A stretch of 63,903 nt of DNA from an uncultured Candidatus Saccharibacteria bacterium (GCA_946406315.1 CAMJKD010000007.1:1-63903), one strand, 5' to 3'; positions 9,418-21,764 are shown, counted from the first letter of the stretch. A program made the numbers and translations. The notes: generated from the letters alone by a model not told the origin.

Positions 9418-9442
9418 TTAGCATTATTATGCTTAAGTTTTT
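9418..9442 (+). terminator. Probable terminator of the pilus operon
   Basis: Directly after the sortase stop, AGCAT-TATT-ATGCT forms a short stem followed by TAAGTTTTTC. Stem is weak, but the placement fits. Confidence 0.4.
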
Positions 9443-9478
9443 CGTCGTTCTGGGCGCGCATGTAGAGCCAAATATCTA

Positions 9479-9742
9479 TCACGCCACAAATAATAACGCG
9501 GCTACAATAAGAGTAATGCAAATCTGCCGTAATATACTCCAGACCGTGCGTCGATGTCTAATGGTGTCAAAAACCATTCGATTGCGAAAGAGAAAAATAA
9601 TCACAACGCTCAGTATTACAAAGATTGAAAAAGCCCCTAGGCGAACATAGTACAGATCCTCTCCAGGATGAGGAAAATGCCAAAAAATAAGTCGTTTTTG
9701 CCGACGACTTTCAGGACTAAAATAATACCGTCAATAATCTTA
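9479..9742 (-). other. Possible decayed small membrane-protein gene
   Basis: The minus strand from about 9742 to a TGA at 9479 stays open and encodes two hydrophobic segments (one around GAFSIFVILSVVIIF, the second around ICITLIVAALLFVA) joined by a basic loop. It has no usable start codon, and the region just upstream reads as more hydrophobic sequence in another frame. It looks more protein-like than the opposite-strand frame 9429-9650, but it may be a remnant. The tRNA terminator lies inside it. Confidence 0.2.
9682..9710 (-). terminator. Terminator of the tRNA-Cys/tRNA-Leu transcript
   Basis: On the minus strand AAGTCGT-CGGCAAAA-ACGACTT forms a 7-bp stem directly followed by ATTTTTT, about 85 nt past the 3' end of tRNA-Leu. 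Confidence 0.6.
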
Positions 9743-9794
9743 TCTATTTTTCTGTTCTTTTTGTCATGTACTATTGATAGGATCGCTACAAACT

Positions 9795-9881
9795 TGGTGC
9801 CCGAGATGAGACTCGAACTCATAATCCGGTAAAGGAAGCGGATTTTAAGTCCGCCGCGTATACCAATTCCGCCACTCGGGC
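9795..9881 (-). tRNA. tRNA-Leu(UAA)
   Basis: An 87-nt tRNA with acceptor GCCCGAG/CTCGGGC, a long variable arm as expected for leucine tRNA, T-arm GTTCGAGTC, and anticodon loop CTTAAAA giving anticodon UAA. The 3' CCA is encoded (9795-9797). It lies 14 nt downstream of tRNA-Cys in the same direction. Confidence 0.95.
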
Positions 9882-9895
9882 AAGGCACTTGTTAA

Positions 9896-9969
9896 TGGAG
9901 GTGCGTACCAGAGTTGCACTGGTCTACGCGGTTTTGCAGACCGCTGCGTAACTGCTCCGCCAACGCACC
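9896..9969 (-). tRNA. tRNA-Cys(GCA)
   Basis: A 74-nt tRNA with acceptor GGTGCGT paired to ACGCACC, anticodon stem GCGGT/ACCGC around loop CTGCAAA giving anticodon GCA, the discriminator U typical of tRNA-Cys, and an encoded CCA (9896-9898). Confidence 0.95.
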
Positions 9970-9977
9970 ATACGTTT

Positions 9978-9983
9978 ATTATA
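9978..9983 (-). promoter_or_regulatory. -10 box of the tRNA operon
   Basis: TATAAT on the minus strand ends 8 nt before the first base of tRNA-Cys, so the primary transcript would begin almost at the mature 5' end. The -35 position falls inside the terminator hairpin of the upstream MFS gene, and no good -35 box is visible. Confidence 0.5.
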
Positions 9984-9989
9984 TCACAG

Positions 9990-10023
9990 AAAAGGCCCCG
10001 ACCGCACTGGTCGAGGTCCTTTT
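9990..10023 (-). terminator. Terminator of the MFS exporter gene
   Basis: Minus strand: GGACCTCGACC-AGTGC-GGTCGGGGCC followed by TTTTCT, immediately after the stop codon. The plus strand also ends in a T run, so the hairpin could work both ways. Confidence 0.8.
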
Positions 10024-11190
10024 TTAATCTTTGCGCAACTTCAAGGCAATCGGTATGGCAAGCGGTACAAAAATAGCTATCGTCGTTAGCAGGGCATACT
10101 GCAGTTCTATATCGGCTGCACGGTTGATTACCCAGACTGCGCCAATATAAAGCAGCTGCGCAACTACGCGTGCGAAAGATTCAACCGAGCTTTGTTCGGA
10201 GGCGCGTACCTGTTCTTTTACGAGTGGCATCATTGTGGCTGCGCTCCAGCCTTGTGCCATTCCGAATAGCGCATACAGGCAGACTGTCACGATATTTAAT
10301 TCGAAGAACATAACCGTGCTGGCTAGGCTAACTAGAACGATCGGCACTATAAATAGCTGCCAATCTTTCATTTTTGGCGCAAAACGACGTGCTAATTTTG
10401 TACCAAAGTAGGCGGCAATGTAATTTACTACCCACCCCATCGATACAACTGCCAGTGGTATACCTACGTAGAGCATCAAAGGCGTGAAAACCCAAATGAT
10501 ACCATGTGTTATTTCGCGTGCTACCGCATAAGCGATGATGCGAATACGTAATTTGCGGTTGCTCAGATTGCGCGCCACTAAGGCCACCATTTCCGACAAC
10601 GGATTGCCTGCAGCTTCCAGTCTTTCGCTGTCGTCATTAATCAATAAGCTGATAAATGCGCCAGTAAAATGCGTAAGGCACGATACGGCTATCGCTAAAC
10701 GGAAGCTTATGGCGCCAATTGGTCCACCGAGTAACATGACGATGAGCGTAGCGATTTGTCGATAAGATGCCATTTTGGCGTACTTATCTCTAAACAACTT
10801 GCCAGAATCGTCGATCTTTTCTGCGAAATGCTTTAATAATGTAGAATCTACGCCTTGCGATAAGGCGCAGCCTATTCCGCAAAGGGTTTCACAGAGTACA
10901 ACAAACCAGAAGCTTTGGGCAGTAGAGTAGAGCAGTAACGAAATTGCCACTAACGAATCTCCTATGACGTTTGCCCATTTACGACTGAAACGATCTGCCA
11001 ACCAGCCCAGGGGCAAGTTGAGCAACATTGCGACAACTGTAAAGGCCATCTGTGACATTGCAATTTGTTCTTGATTCAGGCCGATACTCAGGTAAAACGG
11101 AGTCATGATCGGTACGGCGAGGATGCCTGCCGTAACTGCCGACTCCAGAATCACCAAGCGTAAATTACGCAGAGGACTATTATTACGCAT
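10024..11190 (-). CDS. MFS-family efflux transporter
   Basis: Major facilitator superfamily protein of 388 residues with about 12 membrane helices. The loop between helices 2 and 3 carries the MFS motif A in the form GWLADRFSRKW (about residues 58-68). The family exports small molecules using the proton gradient; the substrate cannot be told from sequence, but the size and motif fit drug-type exporters. The ATG at 11190 follows GGGAGGGATGTTCG, a good ribosome-binding site. A 250-nt leader with a short upstream reading frame and competing stem-loops precedes it, which suggests induction by translation stalling or attenuation. It is the only multidrug-type MFS gene in the window and is followed by its own terminator. 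Confidence 0.85.
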   Translation of the reverse strand: MRNNSPLRNLRLVILESAVTAGILAVPIMTPFYLSIGLNQEQIAMSQMAFTVVAMLLNLPLGWLADRFSRKWANVIGDSLVAISLLLYSTAQSFWFVVLCETLCGIGCALSQGVDSTLLKHFAEKIDDSGKLFRDKYAKMASYRQIATLIVMLLGGPIGAISFRLAIAVSCLTHFTGAFISLLINDDSERLEAAGNPLSEMVALVARNLSNRKLRIRIIAYAVAREITHGIIWVFTPLMLYVGIPLAVVSMGWVVNYIAAYFGTKLARRFAPKMKDWQLFIVPIVLVSLASTVMFFELNIVTVCLYALFGMAQGWSAATMMPLVKEQVRASEQSSVESFARVVAQLLYIGAVWVINRAADIELQYALLTTIAIFVPLAIPIALKLRKD

Positions 11191-11235
11191 CGAACATCCC
11201 TCCCTTCGATAAGTTGCGTAAAGTGTAAAAGTGCC

Positions 11236-11329
11236 AGCCGTCTTTTTTTATACGGCTAGACAAATTTCAAAAGGCGAGTTTTTGTGATTATTTAGCTAGA
11301 TAAGTCGCTTTTGAAACTTATCTAGATTT
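11236..11329 (-). promoter_or_regulatory. Candidate attenuator: competing stem-loops in the MFS leader
   Basis: On the minus-strand RNA, segment A (about 11326-11306) can pair with B (11305-11296) as CTAGATAAGT/ACTTATCTAG, a 10-bp hairpin. The same A segment can instead pair over about 20 bp with segment C (11278-11256), using two G-U pairs and one bulge. C is followed by a further stem AGCCGT/ACGGCT (11257-11236). A:B and A:C exclude each other. The region lies between the leader-peptide stop and the MFS ribosome-binding site. A further ACTTATC sits next to that binding site (around 11205-11212) and could also pair with segment A. Confidence 0.6.
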
Positions 11330-11336
11330 ACAAGAA

Positions 11337-11438
11337 TTAGACAGTTTCCGCGATAATGGCTTTTGGCATAACGACTAGGCCACCTAGATGTGTGACCATT
11401 GCGACCATAAACCAGTATGCGAAATTATTACTGTGCAT
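11337..11438 (-). CDS. Leader peptide upstream of the MFS exporter (33 codons)
   Basis: Short frame too small for routine gene calling: ATG at 11438, TAA at 11337, 33 residues beginning MHSNNFAYWFM and rich in Val, Met, Ala and Ile. It has no Shine-Dalgarno site; its ATG lies 6 nt after a perfect TATAAT, so it would be translated as a leaderless message. It ends 8 nt before segment A of the competing stem-loops that precede the MFS gene. That is the layout of leader peptides that sense ribosome stalling in front of antibiotic-resistance genes. The role is inferred; an independent small membrane peptide is the main alternative. Confidence 0.55.
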   Translation of the reverse strand: MHSNNFAYWFMVAMVTHLGGLVVMPKAIIAETV

Positions 11439-11444
11439 AAGCTA

Positions 11445-11473
11445 ATTATAGCACAGAAAATTCAAAAAGTCAA
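11445..11473 (-). promoter_or_regulatory. Strong promoter of the leader peptide-MFS transcript
   Basis: Minus strand: TTGACT (11473-11468), 17-nt spacer, TATAAT (11450-11445) preceded by TGC (extended -10). Near-consensus for the housekeeping sigma factor. The start point would fall at the leader ATG. Confidence 0.75.
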
Positions 11474-11489
11474 TGCTTATCCGAACTAC

Positions 11490-11544
11490 TTGAAATTACT
11501 GCAAAGTATGTTATATTTATAAATGCGAAAAAGCGATTTTTCGC
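11490..11544 (+). promoter_or_regulatory. Promoter and 5'-terminal RNA hairpin of the gene at 11581
   Basis: TTGAAA (11490-11495), 16-nt spacer, TATATT (11512-11517). The transcript would start near 11524, where GCGAAAAA-GCGA-TTTTTCGC (11525-11544) forms a perfect 8-bp stem. A hairpin at the very 5' end often protects an mRNA from decay. It is divergent from the MFS leader promoter, the two -35 boxes being 16 nt apart. Confidence 0.5.
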
Positions 11545-11580
11545 GTACTTTTTGGCTACATATTCTAGGAGGTGTAATTA

Positions 11581-12174
11581 ATGACTAGAACGGACAAAGT
11601 ATTCAATGGTTTAGCTGGAAGCGTGTTTCTGGACGTCGCAAAGAAGGTTGCCGACCGTATTGGCATCGATGACACTGCGATAGCAGTGGCGGTCAATGCT
11701 TTTCCGGAAGATGAAGATGACAATCCCGCACCGTATATCGCGACGACCATTTACGGTAACGACTGTGAACTCAGCAAAGAGCGAGAAGAGCAGATGTTCA
11801 AGCGCATCGGCGGCATCATGGAAGAAATAACTCAGTGGGGAAATATCGAGCCCTTCTGTGTTACGAAGCATCCAGGTTTAGCCTTAACGGTTGAATCGGA
11901 CTATTGTAACTATGCCTACATGATCATCGTTATCGATCTCCCGCCGGAGGCAAAGGCGAAAGTCGACGAAGTCGGGTTAATTGCCGAGATAATCGAAATG
12001 ATTAATCAGGAAATGCCGGTTTTTACGGATGAGGATCTTGATGAAGATCCGCTCTTATATGACATTCAGGCGGAAAACGAGTCGGATCCCTCCGTCAGCA
12101 GGATATACGGTATTCTGACCGATCCGGAAATGGTCCATTCATATTTCGTGGAAGACATTAATGATGAAGAATAA
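11581..12174 (+). CDS. Hypothetical acidic protein of unknown function
   Basis: I do not recognise this 197-residue protein. It is acidic, has no signal peptide or membrane segment, and contains alternating hydrophobic stretches (AIAVAVNAF, YMIIVIDLPP) that suggest a folded alpha/beta cytoplasmic domain, with an Asp/Glu-rich C-terminal half. Start at 11581 follows a strong TAGGAGGTG site. It has its own promoter, a 5' hairpin and a strong terminator, and faces another unknown gene (12284-12718) across a double terminator. Strong Shine-Dalgarno use, in contrast to many leaderless neighbours, hints at acquisition, but this is inference. Confidence 0.75.
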   Translation: MTRTDKVFNGLAGSVFLDVAKKVADRIGIDDTAIAVAVNAFPEDEDDNPAPYIATTIYGNDCELSKEREEQMFKRIGGIMEEITQWGNIEPFCVTKHPGLALTVESDYCNYAYMIIVIDLPPEAKAKVDEVGLIAEIIEMINQEMPVFTDEDLDEDPLLYDIQAENESDPSVSRIYGILTDPEMVHSYFVEDINDEE

Positions 12175-12197
12175 GAGTCACGTGTTAATCACAGCAA

Positions 12198-12230
12198 CCC
12201 GGCCGTATGAAACGGCCGGGGATTTTTTGT
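12198..12230 (+). terminator. Terminator of the gene at 11581
   Basis: CCCGGCCGT-ATGAA-ACGGCCGGG followed by GATTTTTTG, a strong rho-independent terminator. Confidence 0.9.
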
Positions 12231-12233
12231 GCT

Positions 12234-12271
12234 AAAAAAGATGGCTGGATCCTACGCGGGGAACCAGCCAT
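12234..12271 (-). terminator. Terminator of the gene at 12284
   Basis: Minus strand: ATGGCTGG, 15-nt loop, CCAGCCAT, then CTTTTTT. It lies back to back with the plus-strand terminator at 12198-12230. Confidence 0.8.
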
Positions 12272-12283
12272 GCGAGTCGGCGT

Positions 12284-12718
12284 TTAGCCGATTTCGGAGA
12301 TGTCGTGCAGAATTGCGTTTACAATAGTAGTGTTTTCTTCTCTTGTTCCGCCCAACGCGGCGACAGCGATCGAATATTTCAGCTCGTCCGGGTCATAGTT
12401 GCGCTCGATGTGCTTCATGACAATCGGTGAACCTTCCCAGCCAGTTTCGGGAATCGATTCCTGCGACAGCATGCTACTGTGGCCAGAGCGCAGATGGTCT
12501 TCTAAGAATCTGCGATAGACCTCATCCGATTCGGCTTCGCCGGTTGCGATTGTAGTAGCATAACAAAAACCGCACTTCATTCGATTATTGTCGTCTCGTT
12601 TTATGCCGCGGACTTCTGCGCAAGCTATCATACGTGAGAGGTTCATTTCCTGCTCGACGTGGAAACGCGTTTCTTCCATTGCGGCATTCACGGCATCAAT
12701 TAAGGTACTTCCCAGCAT
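12284..12718 (-). CDS. Hypothetical protein with a possible C2H2 zinc site
   Basis: Unrecognised 144-residue cytoplasmic protein. Two Cys in KCGFCYA (about residues 49-52) and two His in EDHLRSGH (about 75-80) are spaced like a C-x2-C/H-x4-H zinc site. The rest is helical and charged. The ATG at 12718 follows GGGAGGTGATGATAT, nearly the full anti-Shine-Dalgarno complement. A TATAAT on the minus strand (12771-12766) overlaps a plus-strand TATAAT (12768-12773) in the palindrome ATTATAAT. Convergent with the unknown gene at 11581. Function unknown. Confidence 0.7.
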   Translation of the reverse strand: MLGSTLIDAVNAAMEETRFHVEQEMNLSRMIACAEVRGIKRDDNNRMKCGFCYATTIATGEAESDEVYRRFLEDHLRSGHSSMLSQESIPETGWEGSPIVMKHIERNYDPDELKYSIAVAALGGTREENTTIVNAILHDISEIG

Positions 12719-12819
12719 ATATCATCACCTCCCATCTAGGCACGTAATCACCTGAGTACTATCATTATAATACTTTTAATATGCTGATGCTTTTTTATTA
12801 TTAAAAATATTTATATTTT

Positions 12820-15168
12820 ATGGTTATGCGTGCAAAGTATTATCAGCTTATAGGACTATTGCGTCGTTTATTCAGCGGCGATCGTTTCGTTTCTTTTTTA
12901 GACATGTCTATGCTTTGCGCGCCGTTCCTGGGTTGTAAATTTAATTGGCTACAGAGGGCGCGCATTAGATGTATTCTGCGTCATCGCGATAAATATAATC
13001 GCCGTTATTTAAAACGTGTAACGCGCCAAAAAATGACTTGCGGCGATTGTGAATTGGACGCGCAACAAATCGAGGCGGTGGCGGCTTGTGAAGATGCGCA
13101 GCTAGTCTTGGCTTCGGCTGGCAGTGGTAAAACTATGAGCTTACTCGCTAAAATTGAATATCTCAATCAGCAACTCGAAATTCCAGCTGAGCAAATTTTA
13201 GTGATATCTTTTACCCAAAAAACCGTTCTCGAGCTGGAAGAACGTTGTAGTGTAAAAAATGTTGAAATTCGTACTTTTCATGGTCTTGGAAATAATATTT
13301 TGCGATTCGTGACGGACGATTCACTTGATTCGAAACAGCTAATCGGCAAGAATGATACTTCACGTTTTTTGCGCCGTTTTTGCGAATACTTAGTTAAGCA
13401 TGATGCGGATTTTGCACGTGATGTAGTGGATTTTATTCTATTCTTTTATTCGGCGCCGCTTAGCCCTGCGCAACCGTCAAGCCACTCGGCAAGAATTAGT
13501 TATAATCGACTCTATCTTCGTCGAGCACTATGTTCATCTCCAGACGAATCGATTCGCTCTAAAGATGAGCAATTGATCGCTAATTGGTTATTTTTATATA
13601 ATATTCCATATAGCTATCAACGCGAAATATTGAACACTGGATATAAACCGAGTTTTACTTTAGAGTTGCCGCAAAAAATCTATCTCGATTATTTTTACGT
13701 TAACCAAAAGGGGCATAGTATGTATGGAACACAGTATTTGCGAGATATGAAATGGCGAATTAATTACCATCGACGAAACAATACACCCCTTATTAGTCTG
13801 CCATCCTGGCGCTGAAACGATTGCTCGATTTTTGAATATTTAGCCGCAGAATTATCGAAACATCACATCAAACCGCAACGTCAGGACGATTGCGAATTCT
13901 ATTATCGGCTATTGCATAACTCAGATTATTGTCGGGAAATAGATGGCTTTTATCAGCTCTTGCATAGCTTCCTACTGCTGCATAAAAACAATCTTTATAA
14001 TTTTGCCGAGGTGAAAGAGCGTTTAAAAACAGAAGATAAATATTCCGCACGCCGTAATCAATTATTTTTAAATATTTATCAACGTCTCCAATACGGTTAT
14101 GAGCGTTATTTGCAGCAGACGCGCCAGTTTGATTTTGCCGACATGATTAATCATGCAACGCAATGCGTCAAAGAAATTACTGAATGTGCGCGTGGTTACA
14201 AATATATTTTGCTCGACGAAGTTCAAGATTTATCACGTAATCGATTTTTGTTAGTGCAGGCTATTTTGCGGAAAAATCCAGGCTGTAAATTATTTGCCGT
14301 TGGCGATGATTGGCAGTCAATTTATCGTTTTGCTGGAAGTGATTTATCTTTAATTCAAAAGTTCGAACAGTTTTTCAAGCTAAAAACGCGCCGCAGCTTT
14401 ATTGAGTCGACGCACCGTTTCGGTCAGCCGACTATCAAGATTAGTTGCAATTTCATTCAGCAAAATCCAAAACAATCTCACAAAAAAGTCCATAACATTC
14501 AAGATGCAAAAACGCCAATTTATATCATTTTGAATCGAGATCGAAACATGAAAAAGGGGCAAGATGCAGAATCGTTGGAAATCATACTGCAGTCACTCAT
14601 TGCTGAGCATGGGTACGACGCTCTCCGTCGTAAGACTCTCCAAGTTATTGCACGCTATAATCACGATATCGGACGCATCGAGTCCGAGCGTTTTAGTGTT
14701 GAAGCTCGGGGCGATGGGCAAATTTACGATATTTCATGGCAGAATCCAAATGACATTAAACAGAAACTTCATTTAGAATTCTGCTCTATGCATAAATCGA
14801 AAGGCATTACGCGCGATATTGTTATCGTCCTCAATATGAATTCGGATTTAATGGGCATGCCAGCTACGCGCGAATCGGACCCGATTCTCGATGCAATGCT
14901 AGCGCAAGGCGAGTCGTTTCCGTTTGCGGAAGAACGCCGTCTATTTTATGTAGCTATTACTAGGGCGCGTGAAGCCACATATTTAATTGCAAATCGCAAA
15001 AACCCATCACCGTTTTTATTTGAAATCTCCAACGAAATCAAGACCGCTTACGGTAAACTTTGTCCAAGATGTCAAACCGGCGAACTAATCCGAAAACATG
15101 GCAAACATGGCGATTTTTATTACTGTTCTAATTACGCCTACGGCTGTAACTATCTTAAAAAAGCCTAA
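12820..15168 (+). pseudogene. UvrD/Rep-type (helicase IV-like) helicase interrupted by an in-frame TGA
   Basis: Two consecutive open frames (12820-13815 and to 15168) lie in the same reading frame, separated only by one TGA at 13813-13815; the sequence after it continues as open coding sequence (NDCSIFEYLAAEL...). Together they make one superfamily 1 helicase of about 782 residues: Walker A ASAGSGKT (about 100), FTQKTVLELEER, TFHGL, then after the stop DEVQDL, VGDDWQSIYRFAG, the late THRF and MHKSKG motifs, FYVAITRAR, and a C-terminal zinc ribbon of topoisomerase type (CPRCQTG...CSNYAYGC). All helicase motifs are intact, so the stop is recent, an assembly error, or read through. The first part alone keeps ATP binding but lacks domain 2. 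Confidence 0.8.
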
Positions 15169-15173
15169 GGTGT

Positions 15174-15179
15174 TATAAT
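15174..15179 (+). promoter_or_regulatory. -10 box of htpX (leaderless)
   Basis: TGTTATAATC: an extended -10 box (TGT then TATAAT) whose last base is 6 nt before the htpX ATG; no ribosome-binding site. Confidence 0.65.
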
Positions 15180-15185
15180 CATTAC

Positions 15186-16053
15186 ATGACAACGGCATTG
15201 CGCAAGCAAATCACACGCAACAAAATGAACACTATCCTCGCAATGGTAGTATTTATAGCAATTATTAGCCTGGTTGGCTGGTTATTCGCGTGGCTATTTA
15301 ACAATCCCAAACTCCTAATTATCTGTATGGTCATCTCTACCGCATATGCACTATTTCAGTATTTCTTTTCTGATAAAATTGCCATAGCCAGTGCGGGAGC
15401 TAAGGATGCGGATCCAGATGAGCATTCACGCTATTTTCGCATAGTAAAAAAACTTGCCGAAGACGCCAAAATACCAATGCCGCGACTTTATATTATCAAT
15501 GATTCTGCTCCGAATGCCTTTGCGACCGGTCGCGACCCCAATCATTCTGCTGTTGCGGTTACTACTGGGTTGCTAGACATTATGGACGATAAAGAACTAC
15601 GCGCCGTACTTGCACACGAGCTATCACATATTCGTAATTTTGATATTCGTGTTAGCATGATTACTTTTGGTCTCATCTCCGTAGTAGGGCTCTTGTCAGA
15701 CTTTGGCTTGCGCGTTTTATGGTATAGTGATCGCGATACGGAAGATAATTCTCCGGTCGGAATGCTTTTTGTCTTATTTGTGCTAGTACTTTCACCAATT
15801 GTTTCACTTATCGTGCAGTTAGCCATTTCGCGTCAACGCGAATATCTCGCCGACGCGTCATCGGTTTCATTGACCGGCGATGCCGATAGTATGATTAGCG
15901 CCTTGCGTAAGCTCGATGTTCATAATCGTCCGATGCATCAGCAGAATGTCGCAACAGAGGCGATGTATATATCTAACCCGCTAAAAAAATCTGTTTTGAG
16001 CCGATTTTTCTCGACTCATCCGCCAATTGAAGCACGCGTAGAAAGGCTTGAAA

Positions 16054-16067
<14 letters not shown>
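15186..16067 (+). CDS. htpX: Membrane zinc metalloprotease HtpX (M48)
   Basis: M48 peptidase of 293 residues that degrades misfolded membrane proteins. Two membrane helices near residues 20-58, then the zinc motif HELSH in LAHELSHIRNFD (about residues 142-146), two further hydrophobic helices (about 158-215), and the third-ligand region REYLADASS (about 218-226). Length is normal for HtpX. The start at 15186 is directly preceded by a -10 box. It begins an operon: the next gene starts inside its last codons and ligA overlaps that one in turn. Confidence 0.93.
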
Positions 16068-19162
<3,095 letters not shown>

Positions 19163-19240
19163 TGAATAAAAAATGTTGTAAAAAATAAAAAGCTCCAGTC
19201 ACATCATTATCTTTCGTAAAAAAGCCACAAAAAAGTTATA

Positions 19241-19278
19241 TTAGCACTCTTGACTTGCGAGTGCTAAGCCGTTACAAT
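19241..19278 (+). promoter_or_regulatory. CIRCE operator overlapping the clpC promoter
   Basis: TTAGCACTC (19241-19249), 9-nt spacer, GAGTGCTAA (19259-19267): a perfect CIRCE element, the binding site of the heat-shock repressor HrcA. The spacer itself begins with the -35 box TTGACT (19250-19255), and 17 nt later lies the -10 box TACAAT (19273-19278). A bound repressor would therefore cover the -35 box. Confidence 0.95.
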
Positions 19279-19289
19279 AGATAGCACAT

Positions 19290-21764
19290 ATGGTAGATGA
19301 ATTCAGTGAGATTATGAACCACCTTAGCGAAAACGCTCGTTTTGCGCTCCAAAAGGCGGATTACTATAGTAAAAGATATAATCAGGGCTATATGGGCACT
19401 GAGCATCTCTTGATGGGAATTCTTGCTCAAGATACTAGCACTGGCGCGAAACTTCTCCGTGAAAACGGTGTCGATATTGACCAAGTCGAACGCGCGCAGG
19501 GTAAAGTTGCCGTTGATGTGCCAGCTGCGCCAATGGCAATGATGTCTCTTTCGGAAGCGACCGTCTTAACCTTAAGGATGTCTTTGAACTTCGCGAAAGA
19601 AAATGGCCTCGATATTGTTGGCACCGAGCATATCATTTATGCCTTAGTGCGCCAGCCAAACTCGCGCGCTTCCGTATTGCTTGATCAATTAAATGTTGAT
19701 TTGCAAGCTTTGGCTGAGAATATTGAAGAATTAGTTGAACAACAGGCGAGTGAAGCAAAAATTGAGGAGCAGAAACGTAAAGCTGGCAAGCGCACAAATT
19801 ATCGTTTCTTAAGTAAATATGGTATCGATTTAACTACCGAGGCTAAAGAAGGTAAGCTTGATACGGTTATTGGTCGCGAACAAGAAATTGAGCGCGTCGT
19901 TACGGTACTTTGTCGTCGTACTAAATCAAACCCAGTTCTCATCGGTGAGGCCGGTGTCGGCAAGACTGCTATTGTCGAAGGGCTCGCGATGCGCATTGCG
20001 AAGAATGATGTGCCAGACAAATTGATTGGCAAACGTATTTTTCAAGTCGACCTCAGCTCCGTTGTGGCTGGTACTAAATTCCGCGGCGAATTTGAAGAAC
20101 GTATTAAAGGTATTATTGATGAAGCCGTCGGTGATGAGGCTGTAATTCTGTTTATCGACGAATTACATTTACTTTCCGGTGCTGGTTCGGCCGAAGGGAG
20201 CATGGATGCAGCAAATATCTTAAAACCAGCTCTTGCGCGCAATCAGCTAAAACTAATTGGTGCTACGACTCTAGATGAATATCGCAAAAATATCGAGAAA
20301 GATAAGGCACTTGCGCGTCGTTTTCAGACCGTCATAGTAAATGAACCGTCGTCAACGATTACTCTCCGCATTCTCAAGGGTATCAAGGCACACTATGAAA
20401 AATATCATCAGGTTTCTATTTCAGATGAAATTCTCGAAGAAGCCATCACGCTTTCCGAACGCTACATTTCTGACCGTTTTATGCCGGACAAAGTTATAGA
20501 CGTAATCGATGAGGCTAGTGCTATTGCGCGTGTTTCGCTCGATAAAAAAGGCGGCAGCGCCTACAAGAAAAATAAGATCGAGTTATCGGATTTAGAGGCG
20601 AAAATTGAGGCCGCAGCTGAAAAAGAAGACTACGAAAAGGCCGCCATGTATAAAACCCGCGCAGCTCAACTCGAAGAAGAAATTAAGAAACTTGAAAAAG
20701 CTAATAAGAAACTCGATGATATTCCAGCTGTTAGCTCGGATGATTTAGCTACAGCAATTAGTCTCAAGACTGGTATTCCTGTTAGTCGCGTACATGGTTC
20801 TGAACAGGAAATTTTAGTTAACCTCGAAAAACACCTTAATAAAGAAATCATTGGGCAAGACGATGCCGTCAAGGCAGTTAGTAAAGCAATTCGCCGCGGT
20901 CGCTCTGGTATCGCGGATCTTCACCGCCCAATTGGTTCATTCATCTTTATGGGACCAACTGGCGTTGGCAAAACTGAACTTGCCAAAGTAATTGCGCGCG
21001 AAGTGTTTGGCGGTGACGACTCCCTAATTAAAATCGATATGTCGGAATTTGGCGAAAAGCACAACGTGAGCCGTCTGGTTGGCGCACCTGCTGGGTATAT
21101 TGGCTACGACGACGGCGGCAAACTTACTGAGCAAATTCGACGCCATCCGTATTCTGTCGTTTTATTTGACGAAATCGAAAAGGCTCACCCAGACGTTTTC
21201 AATATTCTGCTCCAAATTCTCGAAGACAGTACCTTAACGGACGGTCATGGCACAAAAGTTAAATTCAATAACTCTATTGTGATTTTAACCAGCAACCTTG
21301 GTGCCGAAGAAATGTATCGCGAGAGTGAAATGGGATTTGCGGCTAAAACCAAGAAAGACGAAAAGGCTCTCGAGGCTGAACATACCGCCAATGAGGCTGC
21401 CGCCATGAAGGCTCTACGTAAATTAATGCGCCCAGAGCTAGTTAACCGCTTCGACTCCATCGTGACTTTTAATGCCTTGAGCGAGAAAAATGTCGAAAAA
21501 ATCTTTGACAATATGATCGAAGATCTCAAAAAACGCCTCGCAGCTAAATCCGTTGGTCTACAATTAACGTCTGCCGCTAAAAAGGAATTAATTAATCGAG
21601 GTTACGACGCTAAGAACGGTGCCCGTCCGCTTCGCCGCGTAATTGAAGATGAAATCGAGAGCCTTTTGGCAGATAACCTCCTTGCGGAAAAGCTAAATAA
21701 AGGCGACATTGCTAAAATTGACTACAAAAAATCAAAATTTACCCTTTCTATTGCTAAAGAATAA
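19290..21764 (+). CDS. clpC: ATP-dependent Clp protease ATPase subunit ClpC
   Basis: Class I Hsp100 unfoldase of 824 residues. N-terminal Clp repeat domain (residues 1-150), first AAA+ module with Walker A GEAGVGKT (about 219) and FIDELH, a UVR/coiled-coil middle region (about 430-470), second AAA+ module with Walker A GPTGVGKT (about 554), and the C-terminal D2-small domain. It feeds substrates to ClpP, whose gene lies downstream with the same CIRCE control. The ATG at 19290 is 11 nt after the -10 box, so the leader is only a few nucleotides. No mcsA, mcsB or ctsR gene is nearby, in contrast to Firmicutes. Confidence 0.95.
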   Translation: MVDEFSEIMNHLSENARFALQKADYYSKRYNQGYMGTEHLLMGILAQDTSTGAKLLRENGVDIDQVERAQGKVAVDVPAAPMAMMSLSEATVLTLRMSLNFAKENGLDIVGTEHIIYALVRQPNSRASVLLDQLNVDLQALAENIEELVEQQASEAKIEEQKRKAGKRTNYRFLSKYGIDLTTEAKEGKLDTVIGREQEIERVVTVLCRRTKSNPVLIGEAGVGKTAIVEGLAMRIAKNDVPDKLIGKRIFQVDLSSVVAGTKFRGEFEERIKGIIDEAVGDEAVILFIDELHLLSGAGSAEGSMDAANILKPALARNQLKLIGATTLDEYRKNIEKDKALARRFQTVIVNEPSSTITLRILKGIKAHYEKYHQVSISDEILEEAITLSERYISDRFMPDKVIDVIDEASAIARVSLDKKGGSAYKKNKIELSDLEAKIEAAAEKEDYEKAAMYKTRAAQLEEEIKKLEKANKKLDDIPAVSSDDLATAISLKTGIPVSRVHGSEQEILVNLEKHLNKEIIGQDDAVKAVSKAIRRGRSGIADLHRPIGSFIFMGPTGVGKTELAKVIAREVFGGDDSLIKIDMSEFGEKHNVSRLVGAPAGYIGYDDGGKLTEQIRRHPYSVVLFDEIEKAHPDVFNILLQILEDSTLTDGHGTKVKFNNSIVILTSNLGAEEMYRESEMGFAAKTKKDEKALEAEHTANEAAAMKALRKLMRPELVNRFDSIVTFNALSEKNVEKIFDNMIEDLKKRLAAKSVGLQLTSAAKKELINRGYDAKNGARPLRRVIEDEIESLLADNLLAEKLNKGDIAKIDYKKSKFTLSIAKE

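Noticed and set aside
9429-9650. A 73-codon plus-strand frame after the pilus operon
   Set aside because: No ribosome-binding site or family resemblance; composition is that of antisense sequence, and the opposite strand reads more like a membrane protein remnant.
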